A stretch of 11,443 nt of DNA from Pseudomonadota bacterium (lineage in GTDB: Bacteria; Pseudomonadota; Gammaproteobacteria; Burkholderiales; Gallionellaceae), in the NCBI GenBank assembly GCA_021783855.1, contig JAJXTL010000091.1, forward strand, positions 1-11,443, written 5' to 3'. Within the stretch, counting starts at the first letter, position 1, and each line of letters opens with the position of its first letter. The position numbers and the translations under genes are program-made. This document shows, piece after piece, positions 1-6,349 of the stretch. The notes below the pieces were generated by a model, which saw only the letters and a program-made list of their open reading frames with translations, was not told the origin of the DNA and made no database searches.

Positions 1-130
1 ATCTCAATTTATGCATCAACACAGTTCCCCCCGAAGTCAAAATGATTAAGTATCCCCCGGCAAAACAGGGGCTATTTTAATGCCGCTCAAAACGACTTAA
101 CTCTTTGTGCTGGGTCAATTGCCCCCAAGT
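1..130. mobile_element. possible IS21-like terminal region (partial)
   Basis: Two similar motifs lie in the same orientation on the plus strand. One is GTCAA, then 13 bases, then CCCCC (36-58); the other is GTCAATTGCCCCC (114-126). A further C6 tract is at 27-32. Spaced G/C-tract repeats of the form GTCAA...CCCCC remind me of the repeated terminal sequences of some IS21-family elements, whose istA gene would then lie off the left edge on the minus strand. No transposase coding sequence is inside the window, so this is a tentative call from motif resemblance only. Confidence 0.3.
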
Positions 131-173
131 TGCGCCCTCAACTGCTCATACCATGTTATCCTGCTTGCTCCGC

Positions 174-749
174 TTAATCGGTAGAAAAGGAATGATTGAT
201 GTTTGGATAATGCCAAGGGGTGAATGTTTTAGCACCAAGATTCCATAGCGAATCGATATTTCTCACGTATGTGATTACACGGTGCTCCTCGGCATCAATC
301 AAATCATATAAGGCAGTCCGGTGACCCGAGTCCGGAGAGCGTTCGAACACGCCGACCTTGGTAGTCCAGGAATCCCCGTGGTTCAGAGCCCCGGATATAT
401 CATTGAGCTGTTGTATATACGCATTGAGCGTATCCTGACTATGCGCAAAGTAGAATTTCGCAGCGACTATGGCATGTAGCTTTCCCTTGCGCTCACCGAT
501 AAACTGGATGGGAGACAGCAATCCTGCCATGCAAATCATCTCAATCGCGTCAAGGACACGGGTGTCGTGATCATCGTCCCATATGACGGCAAAGTCATGA
601 ACCTCCGGCACCGCCAAGGGTGCTCGAACCACGTCGAGCCATTCGACGCTGCGAAAAACAGAGTAGTGGGCGCCACAACCGAGGTAACCGAAGGGTTCCG
701 GTTCGTCGTACAGGCAAGAAAACAATGTCGAATAGGCAGGCGTACTCAT
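174..749 (-). CDS. hypothetical protein, 191 aa, cytoplasmic
   Basis: I recognise no named domain. The protein has no signal peptide and no convincing membrane segment. The centre is the most conserved-looking part: an acidic IWDDDHDTR stretch at about residues 57-65, followed by IEMICMAGLLSPIQFIGERKGKL, which reads like a folded alpha/beta core. The tail after about residue 135 is more polar. The ATG (747-749) overlaps the TGA of the upstream exported-protein gene as ATGA, which suggests translational coupling and a shared transcript. Its role probably relates to that exported protein or to the divergent LysR regulator, but nothing in the sequence gives a reaction. The coding call is supported by length and by the coupled start. 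Confidence 0.65.
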   Translation of the reverse strand: MSTPAYSTLFSCLYDEPEPFGYLGCGAHYSVFRSVEWLDVVRAPLAVPEVHDFAVIWDDDHDTRVLDAIEMICMAGLLSPIQFIGERKGKLHAIVAAKFYFAHSQDTLNAYIQQLNDISGALNHGDSWTTKVGVFERSPDSGHRTALYDLIDAEEHRVITYVRNIDSLWNLGAKTFTPWHYPNINHSFSTD

Positions 750-1054
750 TTTGCGACTCCGATCGCGTCAGGTCGTGCAAGCCCAACACCTGTCGGACTG
801 TCCGAATTCCGTGAGCTGCCTGTCTGCTTCAACTCTGATTTACGCTCCTCATTCATATATGGAGTCGATATTGCGCGTGGGCCATGGTCTAGTAAAACAA
901 CAATTTTCTTCGCATCGTTACTCGTGAACGCATGTTCATGAGATATTTTGTCAGCTTCAGCTTTATCAATGATTTCCCAATCGGGCCCCGCAAACGCTGT
1001 TGAGGAAACAGCCATTGACAACAAACCAACGATCACAATATTTTTTGAATTCAT
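746..1054 (-). CDS. small exported protein of unknown function (102 aa)
   Basis: I chose the start at 1054 because it gives a textbook Sec signal peptide: M-N-S-K-N, a hydrophobic core IVIVGLLSMAVSS, then TAFA before the mature GPDWEIIDKA, with cleavage probably after residue 22. The mature protein of about 80 aa is periplasmic or secreted, with no cysteines and no lipobox. The motif LLDHGPRAISTPYMN at about residues 53-67 looks like the conserved core of a family of small betaproteobacterial exported proteins that I recall only as hypothetical. The reading frame stays open upstream to 1186 and includes a DsrC-like stretch, but that would bury the signal peptide. The stop overlaps the next start as ATGA. 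The ribosome binding site before 1054 is weak (A-rich), so translation may depend on the upstream open frame. Confidence 0.65.
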   Translation of the reverse strand: MNSKNIVIVGLLSMAVSSTAFAGPDWEIIDKAEADKISHEHAFTSNDAKKIVVLLDHGPRAISTPYMNEERKSELKQTGSSRNSDSPTGVGLARPDAIGVAK

Positions 1055-1186
1055 TTTTTTTCGTTTAGCGTATTCAGGTTCGACGTGATTAATGTTGGCT
1101 GGTTTGCGCGCTGCTTCATCGTCCCACTTTTCCGGGTTGATGAGGCTGCCATCGATGTCCATTTTCGTCTTGATTTGTGCAGTCAT
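1055..1186 (-). pseudogene. DsrC/TusE-like N-terminal fragment in frame with exported protein
   Basis: From the ATG at 1186 the frame reads 44 residues before the signal-peptide methionine of the next gene. Within it, DGSLINPEKWDDEAARK resembles the N-terminus of DsrC/TusE proteins; compare EEGYLIDPLAWNEEIARE in the intact DsrC-like gene at 4727-5041. The rest of that fold, including the C-terminal cysteine arm, is absent. A G-rich stretch (GGGGGC) sits just upstream of the ATG and could serve as a ribosome binding site. It may be a remnant of a DsrC-like gene, or a short leader whose translation carries ribosomes into the exported-protein gene. The resemblance is short, so this is a moderate call. 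Confidence 0.4.
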
Positions 1187-1262
1187 GCTTGCGCCCCCAT
1201 ATTTAATGTATTTAAAATATTCCTTTTAATGATGTTACAGTGGCGAACAAATACAAATCAAA

Positions 1263-1287
1263 CGATATTAATTTATATACAATATCG
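1263..1287. promoter_or_regulatory. LysR-type T-N11-A operator palindrome
   Basis: The perfect 7-bp inverted repeat CGATATT-N11-AATATCG has exactly the T-N11-A geometry bound by LysR-type regulators. It lies in the 131-bp space between the divergent lysR gene (GTG at 1318) and the minus-strand gene pair (from 1186 or 1054), 30 bp before the lysR start. It overlaps TACAAT (1278-1283), a possible -10 box for lysR, which fits autorepression. Binding by the adjacent regulator is inferred. Confidence 0.6.
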
Positions 1288-1317
1288 GAATAAACGATAC
1301 ATGAGGCTACCAAACAA

Positions 1318-2223
1318 GTGGATATCGATCAGGCACGAACTTTTTTAGCCATCGCAGCATATGGAAGCTTTATCGAGGCATCGAGAAAGCTGCATCTGAC
1401 ACAATCCACTGTGAGCGCACGCATCCAGCGTCTGGAGGAAGAATTGGGAGTGCATTTATTTGTGCGCAACCGTTCTGGTGCCACCCTTACAACGGGTGGA
1501 CGCCGTTTTTTCGAATATGCCAAGCGCCTGATTCTCACTGCGGAGCAGGCGCGTCAGCGCGTTGGGTTACCCAGCCGCTATCGGGGCGCCTTACGTATCG
1601 GCGGGCGCATTGCGCTCTGGGATGGCCTGCTGCCCGCCTGGATGCGTTGGATGAGTGAGCGGACAACAGATGTAAGTATTCGCTCCGAAATCGGCTTTGA
1701 AGAGGATCTGATGCGGCATCTGATCGAGGGCACACTCGACATCGGGCTGATGTACACCCCGAGTCACAGCCCTGGTCTTATCATCGAACATCTCTTCGAC
1801 GAGACACTGATGCTGGTAAGCAGCCGTAAGGGCGATACAAAACCACAAGCCGACTACATCTATGTCGAGTGGGGACCGGCTTTCGACATCAAGCACACAC
1901 AGGATTACCCCTATCTGGAGGCGCCGCAGCAAACAGTCAACATCGGTTGGCTGGGTGTGCAACTGATCCTTGCAAATGGAGGCACCTGCTATTTGCCGGA
2001 ACGTATGGCTGAACCGCTGATTTCCATCGGACGCTTACATGCGGTGGTTGGCGCGCCGCGCTATGCACACCCCACCTACATGGTCTATCCGAAAGAACAC
2101 GACAATCCGGTTATCCCTCAGGCACTGGAGGGACTGCGCTCATTGACAGGTTCGACCGGATTTCTGCTAAAAACCGGCTATGGAAATGACAACATCCACG
2201 CGGAAGAATTTTCAGGCTACTGA
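1318..2223 (+). CDS. LysR-family transcriptional regulator
   Basis: A DNA-binding regulator of normal LysR length (301 aa). Residues 1-60 are the winged helix-turn-helix (ARTFLAIAAYGSFIEASRKLHLTQSTVSARIQRLEEELG), followed by the linker helix to about residue 85. From about 90 to 290 is the periplasmic-binding-protein-like effector domain; GTLDIGLMYTP at about 138-148 is typical of its first subdomain. The start is a GTG at 1318, preceded by GAGG at 1303-1306 with an 11-base spacer. The ATG at 1301 is in another frame. It is divergent from the 1054-174 gene pair across a T-N11-A palindrome, so it probably regulates itself and perhaps that pair. DUF488 follows 20 bp after the stop, likely cotranscribed. 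The inducer cannot be read from the sequence. Confidence 0.93.
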   Translation: MDIDQARTFLAIAAYGSFIEASRKLHLTQSTVSARIQRLEEELGVHLFVRNRSGATLTTGGRRFFEYAKRLILTAEQARQRVGLPSRYRGALRIGGRIALWDGLLPAWMRWMSERTTDVSIRSEIGFEEDLMRHLIEGTLDIGLMYTPSHSPGLIIEHLFDETLMLVSSRKGDTKPQADYIYVEWGPAFDIKHTQDYPYLEAPQQTVNIGWLGVQLILANGGTCYLPERMAEPLISIGRLHAVVGAPRYAHPTYMVYPKEHDNPVIPQALEGLRSLTGSTGFLLKTGYGNDNIHAEEFSGY

Positions 2224-2243
2224 TGACAGTTTAAGAGCAAACC

Positions 2244-2594
2244 ATGAAAATCAGGATTAAGAGGGTATATGAACAACCGGACGAGCATGATGGTCGGCGT
2301 ATCCTCGTAGACAGGCTCTGGCCGCGCGGTTTAACTAAGGAAAAAGCAAGTATTGATCTGTGGCTCAAAGACATTGCCCCCAGCACGAAGCTCAGAAAAT
2401 GGTTTTCCCACAACACGGACAGGTGGGAAGAATTCAAGGAACGCTATCTTGCTGAACTAAGAGAAAATAGCGAGCAAATCCGGATCTTGAAACAAGCGCT
2501 GAACAAAGGCATCGTGACGCTCGTCTATGGCGCTAAGGATGAGGAGCATAACCATGCGGTCGTCATCCAGGAAAACAGCTGGTTATTCCATTAG
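2244..2594 (+). CDS. DUF488 family protein (YeaO-like)
   Basis: A 116-aa protein matching the whole length of the DUF488/YeaO-like family, which has no established biochemical role. Visible hallmarks are [18 protein letters not shown] at about residues 18-35, the [20 protein letters not shown] helix around 53-72 and the C-terminal [17 protein letters not shown] around 91-107. There is no signal peptide or membrane segment, so it is cytoplasmic. AAGAG lies just before the ATG. It begins 20 bp after the LysR stop, suggesting one transcript. Homologues often sit beside unrelated regulators and stress genes, so context does not fix a function here. Its stop marks the junction with a uracil-DNA glycosylase remnant. 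Confidence 0.9.
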   Translation: MKIRIKRVYEQPDEHDGRRILVDRLWPRGLTKEKASIDLWLKDIAPSTKLRKWFSHNTDRWEEFKERYLAELRENSEQIRILKQALNKGIVTLVYGAKDEEHNHAVVIQENSWLFH

Positions 2595-2605
2595 TTGGAA
2601 GGAGT

Positions 2606-2764
2606 GCCAGGACGGTTCGGGATTGGCGATCTTATTGGCAAAAAATTATCCCTCTTCCGCACCCAAGTCCGCGAAATAATATTTGGTTTGACCGAAATCC
2701 TTGGTTCGAGAAAGAGCTAGTCCCTATGCTTCGACGGCGAGTGTCCGAGGCACTTGAAACATAA
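2606..2764 (+). pseudogene. uracil-DNA glycosylase family C-terminal remnant
   Basis: The plus-strand frame ending at TAA 2762-2764 encodes about 52 residues with no usable start. It reads TVRDWRSYWQKIIPLPHPSP, then RNNIWFDRNPWFEKELVPML and a short basic helix. The HPSP element is the DNA-intercalating motif B of the uracil-DNA glycosylase superfamily, and the W-F-E-K-E-L-V-P tail matches the C-terminus of the roughly 200-aa bacterial 'uracil-DNA glycosylase family' proteins. The N-terminal three quarters, including the catalytic water-activating motif A, is missing. Homology begins about 12-18 bp after the DUF488 stop, which looks like a deletion or recombination junction. It cannot be an active enzyme. 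The start boundary is approximate. Confidence 0.7.
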
Positions 2765-2775
2765 TACGAGGCGGA

Positions 2776-3255
2776 TCAGAGCGTTACGGCCTGCATACCA
2801 CGCTGCCCGGCCACTTGTTGCACGACTGTGACGATTTCTTCGCAGAGCACATGTTCATCGCCGTCCGGAAAACGCGCCAACACGCTGCGGGCAAATTCGC
2901 TGATGGTGTGGAGCTGTCCGGTTTGATCCTTGGTCAACGGACGTGCCGCCTGAAAAAACAACATCCCGCGGCGGCGGGTGATGGCCAGCAGATAAAATTC
3001 AAAACCATGCGAGGTAACCTGCTTGTCGCGCACCTCGAAGTATTTCGTCTCGCAGGATGTTTCATCAGAGGGTCCGATACGGCGCGCGAGCTCCTCGATA
3101 AACGGTTGCGCCAGATTCAGGTGAGGAGCTAACGTCATGTGATATTGCCCGGGCCGTTCGATGACCAGCGGATTTTCCAGCGGCGGCGTCTTGCCGGAAC
3201 GGAAAAAAATCAGATACAGAATGCTCAGGGTAACAAGGGTGGTAAATTCAATCAT
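2776..3255 (-). CDS. membrane-anchored protein of unknown function (159 aa)
   Basis: The N-terminus MIEFTTLVTLSILYLIFF is one hydrophobic segment (about residues 4-18) with no clear cleavage site, so it probably acts as a membrane anchor. The remaining 140 or so residues are soluble. They contain RPGQYHMTLAPHLNLAQPFIEELARRIG (about 34-61), a beta-rich middle with FYLLAITRRRGMLFFQAARP (about 87-106), and a helical C-terminus. I recognise no catalytic motif or named family. The ATG has a GAGAG ribosome binding site. It lies 71 bp downstream of the duplicated HPP-like gene on the same strand and may be cotranscribed with it, suggesting an accessory role for that membrane protein. It ends 11 bp from the convergent glycosylase remnant. 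Confidence 0.7.
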   Translation of the reverse strand: MIEFTTLVTLSILYLIFFRSGKTPPLENPLVIERPGQYHMTLAPHLNLAQPFIEELARRIGPSDETSCETKYFEVRDKQVTSHGFEFYLLAITRRRGMLFFQAARPLTKDQTGQLHTISEFARSVLARFPDGDEHVLCEEIVTVVQQVAGQRGMQAVTL

Positions 3256-3326
3256 GGCTCTCTCAATTTAAGGTATTACCCGCAAGGGGCAGGACATGTA
3301 ATGACTGCTATTTTAATGATGAATGT

Positions 3327-4289
3327 CTAAACTTGAGCATTTTTTTGAAGAATAAAAGTACGATAAATAATGAATGTTCCGGCTAGCAGCGATGTGCCGG
3401 TACCGACTGCGAGCGGAAACCAAAAATCAGGATGGCTGATCACAAAAGGCAATAGACCGACCGCCACCGCCGGAGGCGCATGCAGCCTGAACGCCCTGAT
3501 TATGCCCATCGCAAAGGCAATGACAATAATAACCGCCAGGGGACTGTTACCCAATACCATCACGGCACTGACACCGGCGGTTGCCGTCAGCATGCAGGCA
3601 AGCACCAGCAGAACAGGCTTGCCTGCCCATGGACAGACATCTGAATGGGCAAACATTTCAAAGGCAATCACGATGAGCGGAGGAAAAATGATAAAGCGCA
3701 ACCCGGTCAGTTTTGCCAGATAAATATCAGCCAGCAAAAAAATCACAAAGAAAGGCAGCCATGAATAATGTCCGGGTGCCTGTTCGACAATATCGTCGAT
3801 CACGTCTGCCAAATTTGTTGTCTTGTCGATATGCGTGGAAAATACTTTTTTATAAATGAAAAAACTGAGTACCAATAACGAGGTACCCAAAATAATTGAG
3901 GCGGGATACCACCAGCTTTTTTCTTCCAGGACAATCGGCAGTAGTCCGGCTGAAATGGCCGGTGCAATGGGGGAATTTAACAGCTTGATAACCAGCAATG
4001 CAGATGAGATGGCCAGTAAAACAGACACGACGCTATAACCCAGGTTCTGTTCGATCAATACGCCGATTATGGCAGTAAGCAACGGGGTAACAATCAACAT
4101 GATCGGCGCTTTGGCCCATGTTCCCTTGGGACGGGTAAAAATATCATAGGCCAAAGCGGCGAGTTCCGGAAAAAGAACATAGGCGATACCGGTCAAGGCG
4201 GCAATCTCGGCTATCCCGCCGATATACGCAAGCGATATTATCTCGCCGATGAGGAGCAGTCCGATAAATTTTCTAAATTGTGGTACCAA
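3327..4289 (-). CDS. tandem-duplicated HPP-like integral membrane protein
   Basis: A 320-aa polytopic inner-membrane protein with about eight to ten hydrophobic segments. It is an internal duplication: residues 32-150 and 194-313 align end to end, for example LTGIAYVLFPELAALAYDIF with LTGLRFIIFPPLIVIAFEMF, and the two NSP-containing segments, each ending in AGLLP or VGLLP. The second half keeps HAPPAVAVG at 270-278, close to the HPPAAATAL signature of the HPP family; the first half has NSPIAPAISAG at 105-115. A polar loop at about 151-175 joins the halves. The predicted start is TTG at 4289 with GAAAG upstream. HPP proteins are implicated in transport in some bacteria (nitrite in cyanobacteria); the substrate here is unknown. 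A canonical HPP gene lies 0.8 kb upstream on the same strand. Confidence 0.75.
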   Translation of the reverse strand: MVPQFRKFIGLLLIGEIISLAYIGGIAEIAALTGIAYVLFPELAALAYDIFTRPKGTWAKAPIMLIVTPLLTAIIGVLIEQNLGYSVVSVLLAISSALLVIKLLNSPIAPAISAGLLPIVLEEKSWWYPASIILGTSLLVLSFFIYKKVFSTHIDKTTNLADVIDDIVEQAPGHYSWLPFFVIFLLADIYLAKLTGLRFIIFPPLIVIAFEMFAHSDVCPWAGKPVLLVLACMLTATAGVSAVMVLGNSPLAVIIVIAFAMGIIRAFRLHAPPAVAVGLLPFVISHPDFWFPLAVGTGTSLLAGTFIIYRTFILQKNAQV

Positions 4290-4726
4290 AATATACTTTC
4301 AGTTTTTTTGAGGGGGTAGATGCAGGCTGGTTAAAGCAATACGCATCGTGTTGTGAGGTATTTCTCAAGAGAGAGCCCCACGCACAACCTTGACCATACA
4401 GAGTCTCGCTCATCGGCAAACTATCCAGGGAAACACCGAATAAATCGCCCGTTCGTCCTGAGTCAAATAGGGTGGCATAACAAATTGATTGCCTTGTAGT
4501 TAACTCAATCGTGCTTCGACATAACCCGCTGATTGGCGGTCGTTACCTGACAGCTTATAAGCAGTGGTTTAGACGCCGTTTTCTTACGTCTTAGTCCAGT
4601 ACTTAGCTGCCCCATCAGTCGAATGACTAGAAGTTAACGCAGGCTCTGATAAAACCGCTAAGTATTGACTAAGCACGAACGGATTAAATCTGGGGTTCCT
4701 CAATGTTTCAGGGCGCTGCAAAGAAA
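4290..4726. other. 437-base intergenic region, no gene recognised
   Basis: No open frame here has protein-like composition or a recognisable motif on either strand. The part beside 4289 is the leader of the duplicated HPP-like gene. The only structure I can support is an imperfect inverted repeat at 4590-4673, listed separately. No tRNA, terminator with a U-tract or IS end was identified. Confidence 0.6.
4590..4673. repeat. imperfect inverted repeat, about 18-bp arms
   Basis: The left arm is 4590-4607 (CTTAGTCCAGTACTTAGC). The right arm is 4657-4673, whose reverse complement is CTTAGTCAATACTTAGC. The arms differ by one base insertion and one substitution and enclose 49 bases without an open frame. 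It lies 3' of the DsrC-like gene, 54 bp past its stop. It could be a small mobile-element remnant, a paired protein-binding site, or a long-stemmed RNA structure ending the dsrC-like transcript. There is no U-tract. Confidence 0.5.
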
Positions 4727-5041
4727 TCAACCCGTACTCCATCCTCTCGGGCGTTTCATGCCGGCTATCTTGCACGCCTGCTTCACATAGCCGTACGGAA
4801 ACAACTCAAATATCCGGTTGCGGGATTCGGAACCCAGCCGATCGGCCAGATGCTTCATCACGTGACGAACATCGGGCGCGATCTGATGTTCGGCGTAATA
4901 TTCGCGCATGAAGTTAATCGCGTCCCAGTGATCTTCCGTCAGTTGAATACTTTCCTGGCTGGCGAACTCACGGGCAATCTCTTCATTCCAGGCTAATGGA
5001 TCTATCAGGTATCCTTCTTCATCAGTATCGGGCAGTTGCAT
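4727..5041 (-). CDS. DsrC/TusE-family sulfur relay protein, single-cysteine type
   Basis: A complete 104-aa protein of the DsrC/TusE/DsvC family. These small cytoplasmic proteins carry sulfur on C-terminal cysteines in tRNA thiolation (TusE) or dissimilatory sulfur metabolism (DsrC). Visible: the N-terminal DEEGYLIDPLAWNEEIARE (8-24), LTEDHWDAINFMREYY (34-49) and the C-terminal arm LFPYGYVKQACKIAG (80-94). Cys90 matches the upstream cysteine of DsrC (CysB). The penultimate cysteine (CysA) expected 11 residues later is Trp101, and the protein ends WSTG. E. coli TusE has the opposite pattern, keeping only the last cysteine. Classic thiol relay through a CysA-CysB pair is therefore impossible, and a regulatory or partner-binding role is plausible. 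AGGA lies before the ATG. It follows the HPP gene by 39 bp. Confidence 0.88.
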   Translation of the reverse strand: MQLPDTDEEGYLIDPLAWNEEIAREFASQESIQLTEDHWDAINFMREYYAEHQIAPDVRHVMKHLADRLGSESRNRIFELFPYGYVKQACKIAGMKRPRGWSTG

Positions 5042-5080
5042 ATGCTTTCCATCCTTTCATTTTCAAATTAATCTTTCAAT

Positions 5081-5629
5081 TTAAAACCAGATTTCAGGGT
5101 AACGCCGTGAAGCGGGTATGTTATTCACCAGCAAGGCTACAACAAGCAAAATCAATGGGGCTGCAGTAGCGGATACCAGTACATATAAATATCCCGAATT
5201 ATGAATCGCCGGAGACCCGATTACCGCTATCAAAGCTGTCGCGGCGGCAGGCGGATGCAACGTTCTGCTGGCATGCATGATAGCGATGGCAGTAGCAACA
5301 GCCATCGCCTCTGCGAGCCATGGATATTGGTGAAAAATCTTCCAGCAGCTGACGCCTACGATAGCGGAGAGGAAATGCCCCCCCACCAAATTGCGCGGTT
5401 GAGCCAACGGGCTTCGTATCGCACCGTAAATGAGGACGGATGAGGCACCCAGAGAACCGATCATCAGGGAGAGATCAGTCCCTTCGAAAAAGAAGTGATC
5501 CAGCCAGGCTACAACAGATATACCTAAAAATGCACCTATCCATGACCACAGAATTTCGGTGTTACTGACTCGCGGTGGCGTACCACGGGTTGAGCCTTTC
5601 ATTTTGTACATATATTCACGAAATCTCAT
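5081..5629 (-). CDS. HPP family integral membrane protein
   Basis: A 182-aa inner-membrane protein with about four to five hydrophobic segments. The family signature is complete: GSLGASSVLIYGAIRSPLAQPRN (58-80) and LVGGHFLSAIVGV (81-93), then HASRTLHPPAAATALIAVIG (119-138) with the name-giving His-Pro-Pro at 125-127. Family members have about this length and are often fused to C-terminal CBS domains. Here the CBS part is a separate gene just upstream, and the two overlap by ATGA (5626-5629), so they are probably translated together and form one complex. Members have been linked to nitrite uptake in cyanobacteria and chloroplasts; the substrate here is unknown. In-frame methionines at residues 7 and 10 are alternative starts, but the coupled ATG is favoured. 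Confidence 0.9.
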   Translation of the reverse strand: MRFREYMYKMKGSTRGTPPRVSNTEILWSWIGAFLGISVVAWLDHFFFEGTDLSLMIGSLGASSVLIYGAIRSPLAQPRNLVGGHFLSAIVGVSCWKIFHQYPWLAEAMAVATAIAIMHASRTLHPPAAATALIAVIGSPAIHNSGYLYVLVSATAAPLILLVVALLVNNIPASRRYPEIWF

Positions 5630-6252
5630 GACAATTCTCTCAACTTGTAAGCTGCGAAAAAGTCCTTGCGCAGCAACAAGCCCAGCAACCGCCCATCAGC
5701 ATCTACCACCGCCATACTGCGTCCGGGATGGCAATGAAACGCTTCCACAATTGCCATAAATCCCGCGTCTGCTCTGACCGTGACTGGCGGTTTCGTCATA
5801 GCCTGACTGACTGTCGTATCATGGCAACAGTGCGTAAACTCGAACGCATCGTCGAGCATTTTCAACAACAATTCCAGAAAACTGTCTGCCTTCAGGCGTT
5901 TCAGGAAATCCGTTTCCGTGAGCATGCCGACCACACGTCCTTCGGCATCCACCACCGGCAGCCCTTTGTAATTTGAATCGGCAAGTGTTTTTGCCGCCTG
6001 ATCGAGCGTAATACCCGGCTGCAGTGGTTTTACGTCAGTCCGCATGATGCTGCCGGCCGTGACTCCCGCGAACAGACGCCCAACCGCATGACGATGTGCC
6101 AGGTGGTATATTTCACGAAAATCTTCTACGGTGATATCCAGATAGCCGGGAATATGCCGCATCGCATCCAGAACATCGTCGTCGGTCAACTCCATCTCGG
6201 ACGCACTGTCATCTGGAATGTTATCCGTATTGTCAGAAAACTTCGGCATCAT
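5626..6252 (-). CDS. tandem CBS-domain protein, partner of HPP protein
   Basis: A 208-aa cytoplasmic protein. Residues 20-62 form a helical lead (LTDDDVLDAMRHIPGYLDIT and onward). CBS domain 1 is about 67-121, with SIMRTDVKPLQPG, YKGLPVVDAEGRVVGMLTETDFL. CBS domain 2 is about 147-203, with VSQAMTKPPVTVRAD and RSMAVVDADGRLLGLLLRKDFF. Paired CBS domains usually bind adenine nucleotides and gate or sense for a partner protein. The ATGA overlap with the HPP gene makes that channel- or transporter-like protein the obvious partner. The frame stays open upstream to 6453, but that would overlap the MarR gene and adds unlikely residues, so I start at MMPKF (6252; 6249 is equally possible). The ribosome binding site is weak, and translation may be coupled to the MarR gene about 100 bp upstream. 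Confidence 0.87.
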   Translation of the reverse strand: MMPKFSDNTDNIPDDSASEMELTDDDVLDAMRHIPGYLDITVEDFREIYHLAHRHAVGRLFAGVTAGSIMRTDVKPLQPGITLDQAAKTLADSNYKGLPVVDAEGRVVGMLTETDFLKRLKADSFLELLLKMLDDAFEFTHCCHDTTVSQAMTKPPVTVRADAGFMAIVEAFHCHPGRSMAVVDADGRLLGLLLRKDFFAAYKLRELS

Positions 6253-6349
6253 ATTTTTATCGTCATTTAGAGAAACGTGTTTAACCGTAAAAAATTTTCC
6301 GCTAACCTGAAGGCGATGGAAGCAACCATCATTCGCATGCTTTATGCTC

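Noticed and set aside
567..941. 124-codon plus-strand frame opposite the two small left-hand genes
   Set aside because: It spans the junction of two coupled minus-strand genes, one of them with a clear signal peptide, and its own translation looks random.
4584..4775. 63-codon minus-strand frame downstream of the DsrC-like gene
   Set aside because: It begins inside the DsrC-like coding region in another frame and crosses the inverted repeat. No motif or ribosome binding site supports it.
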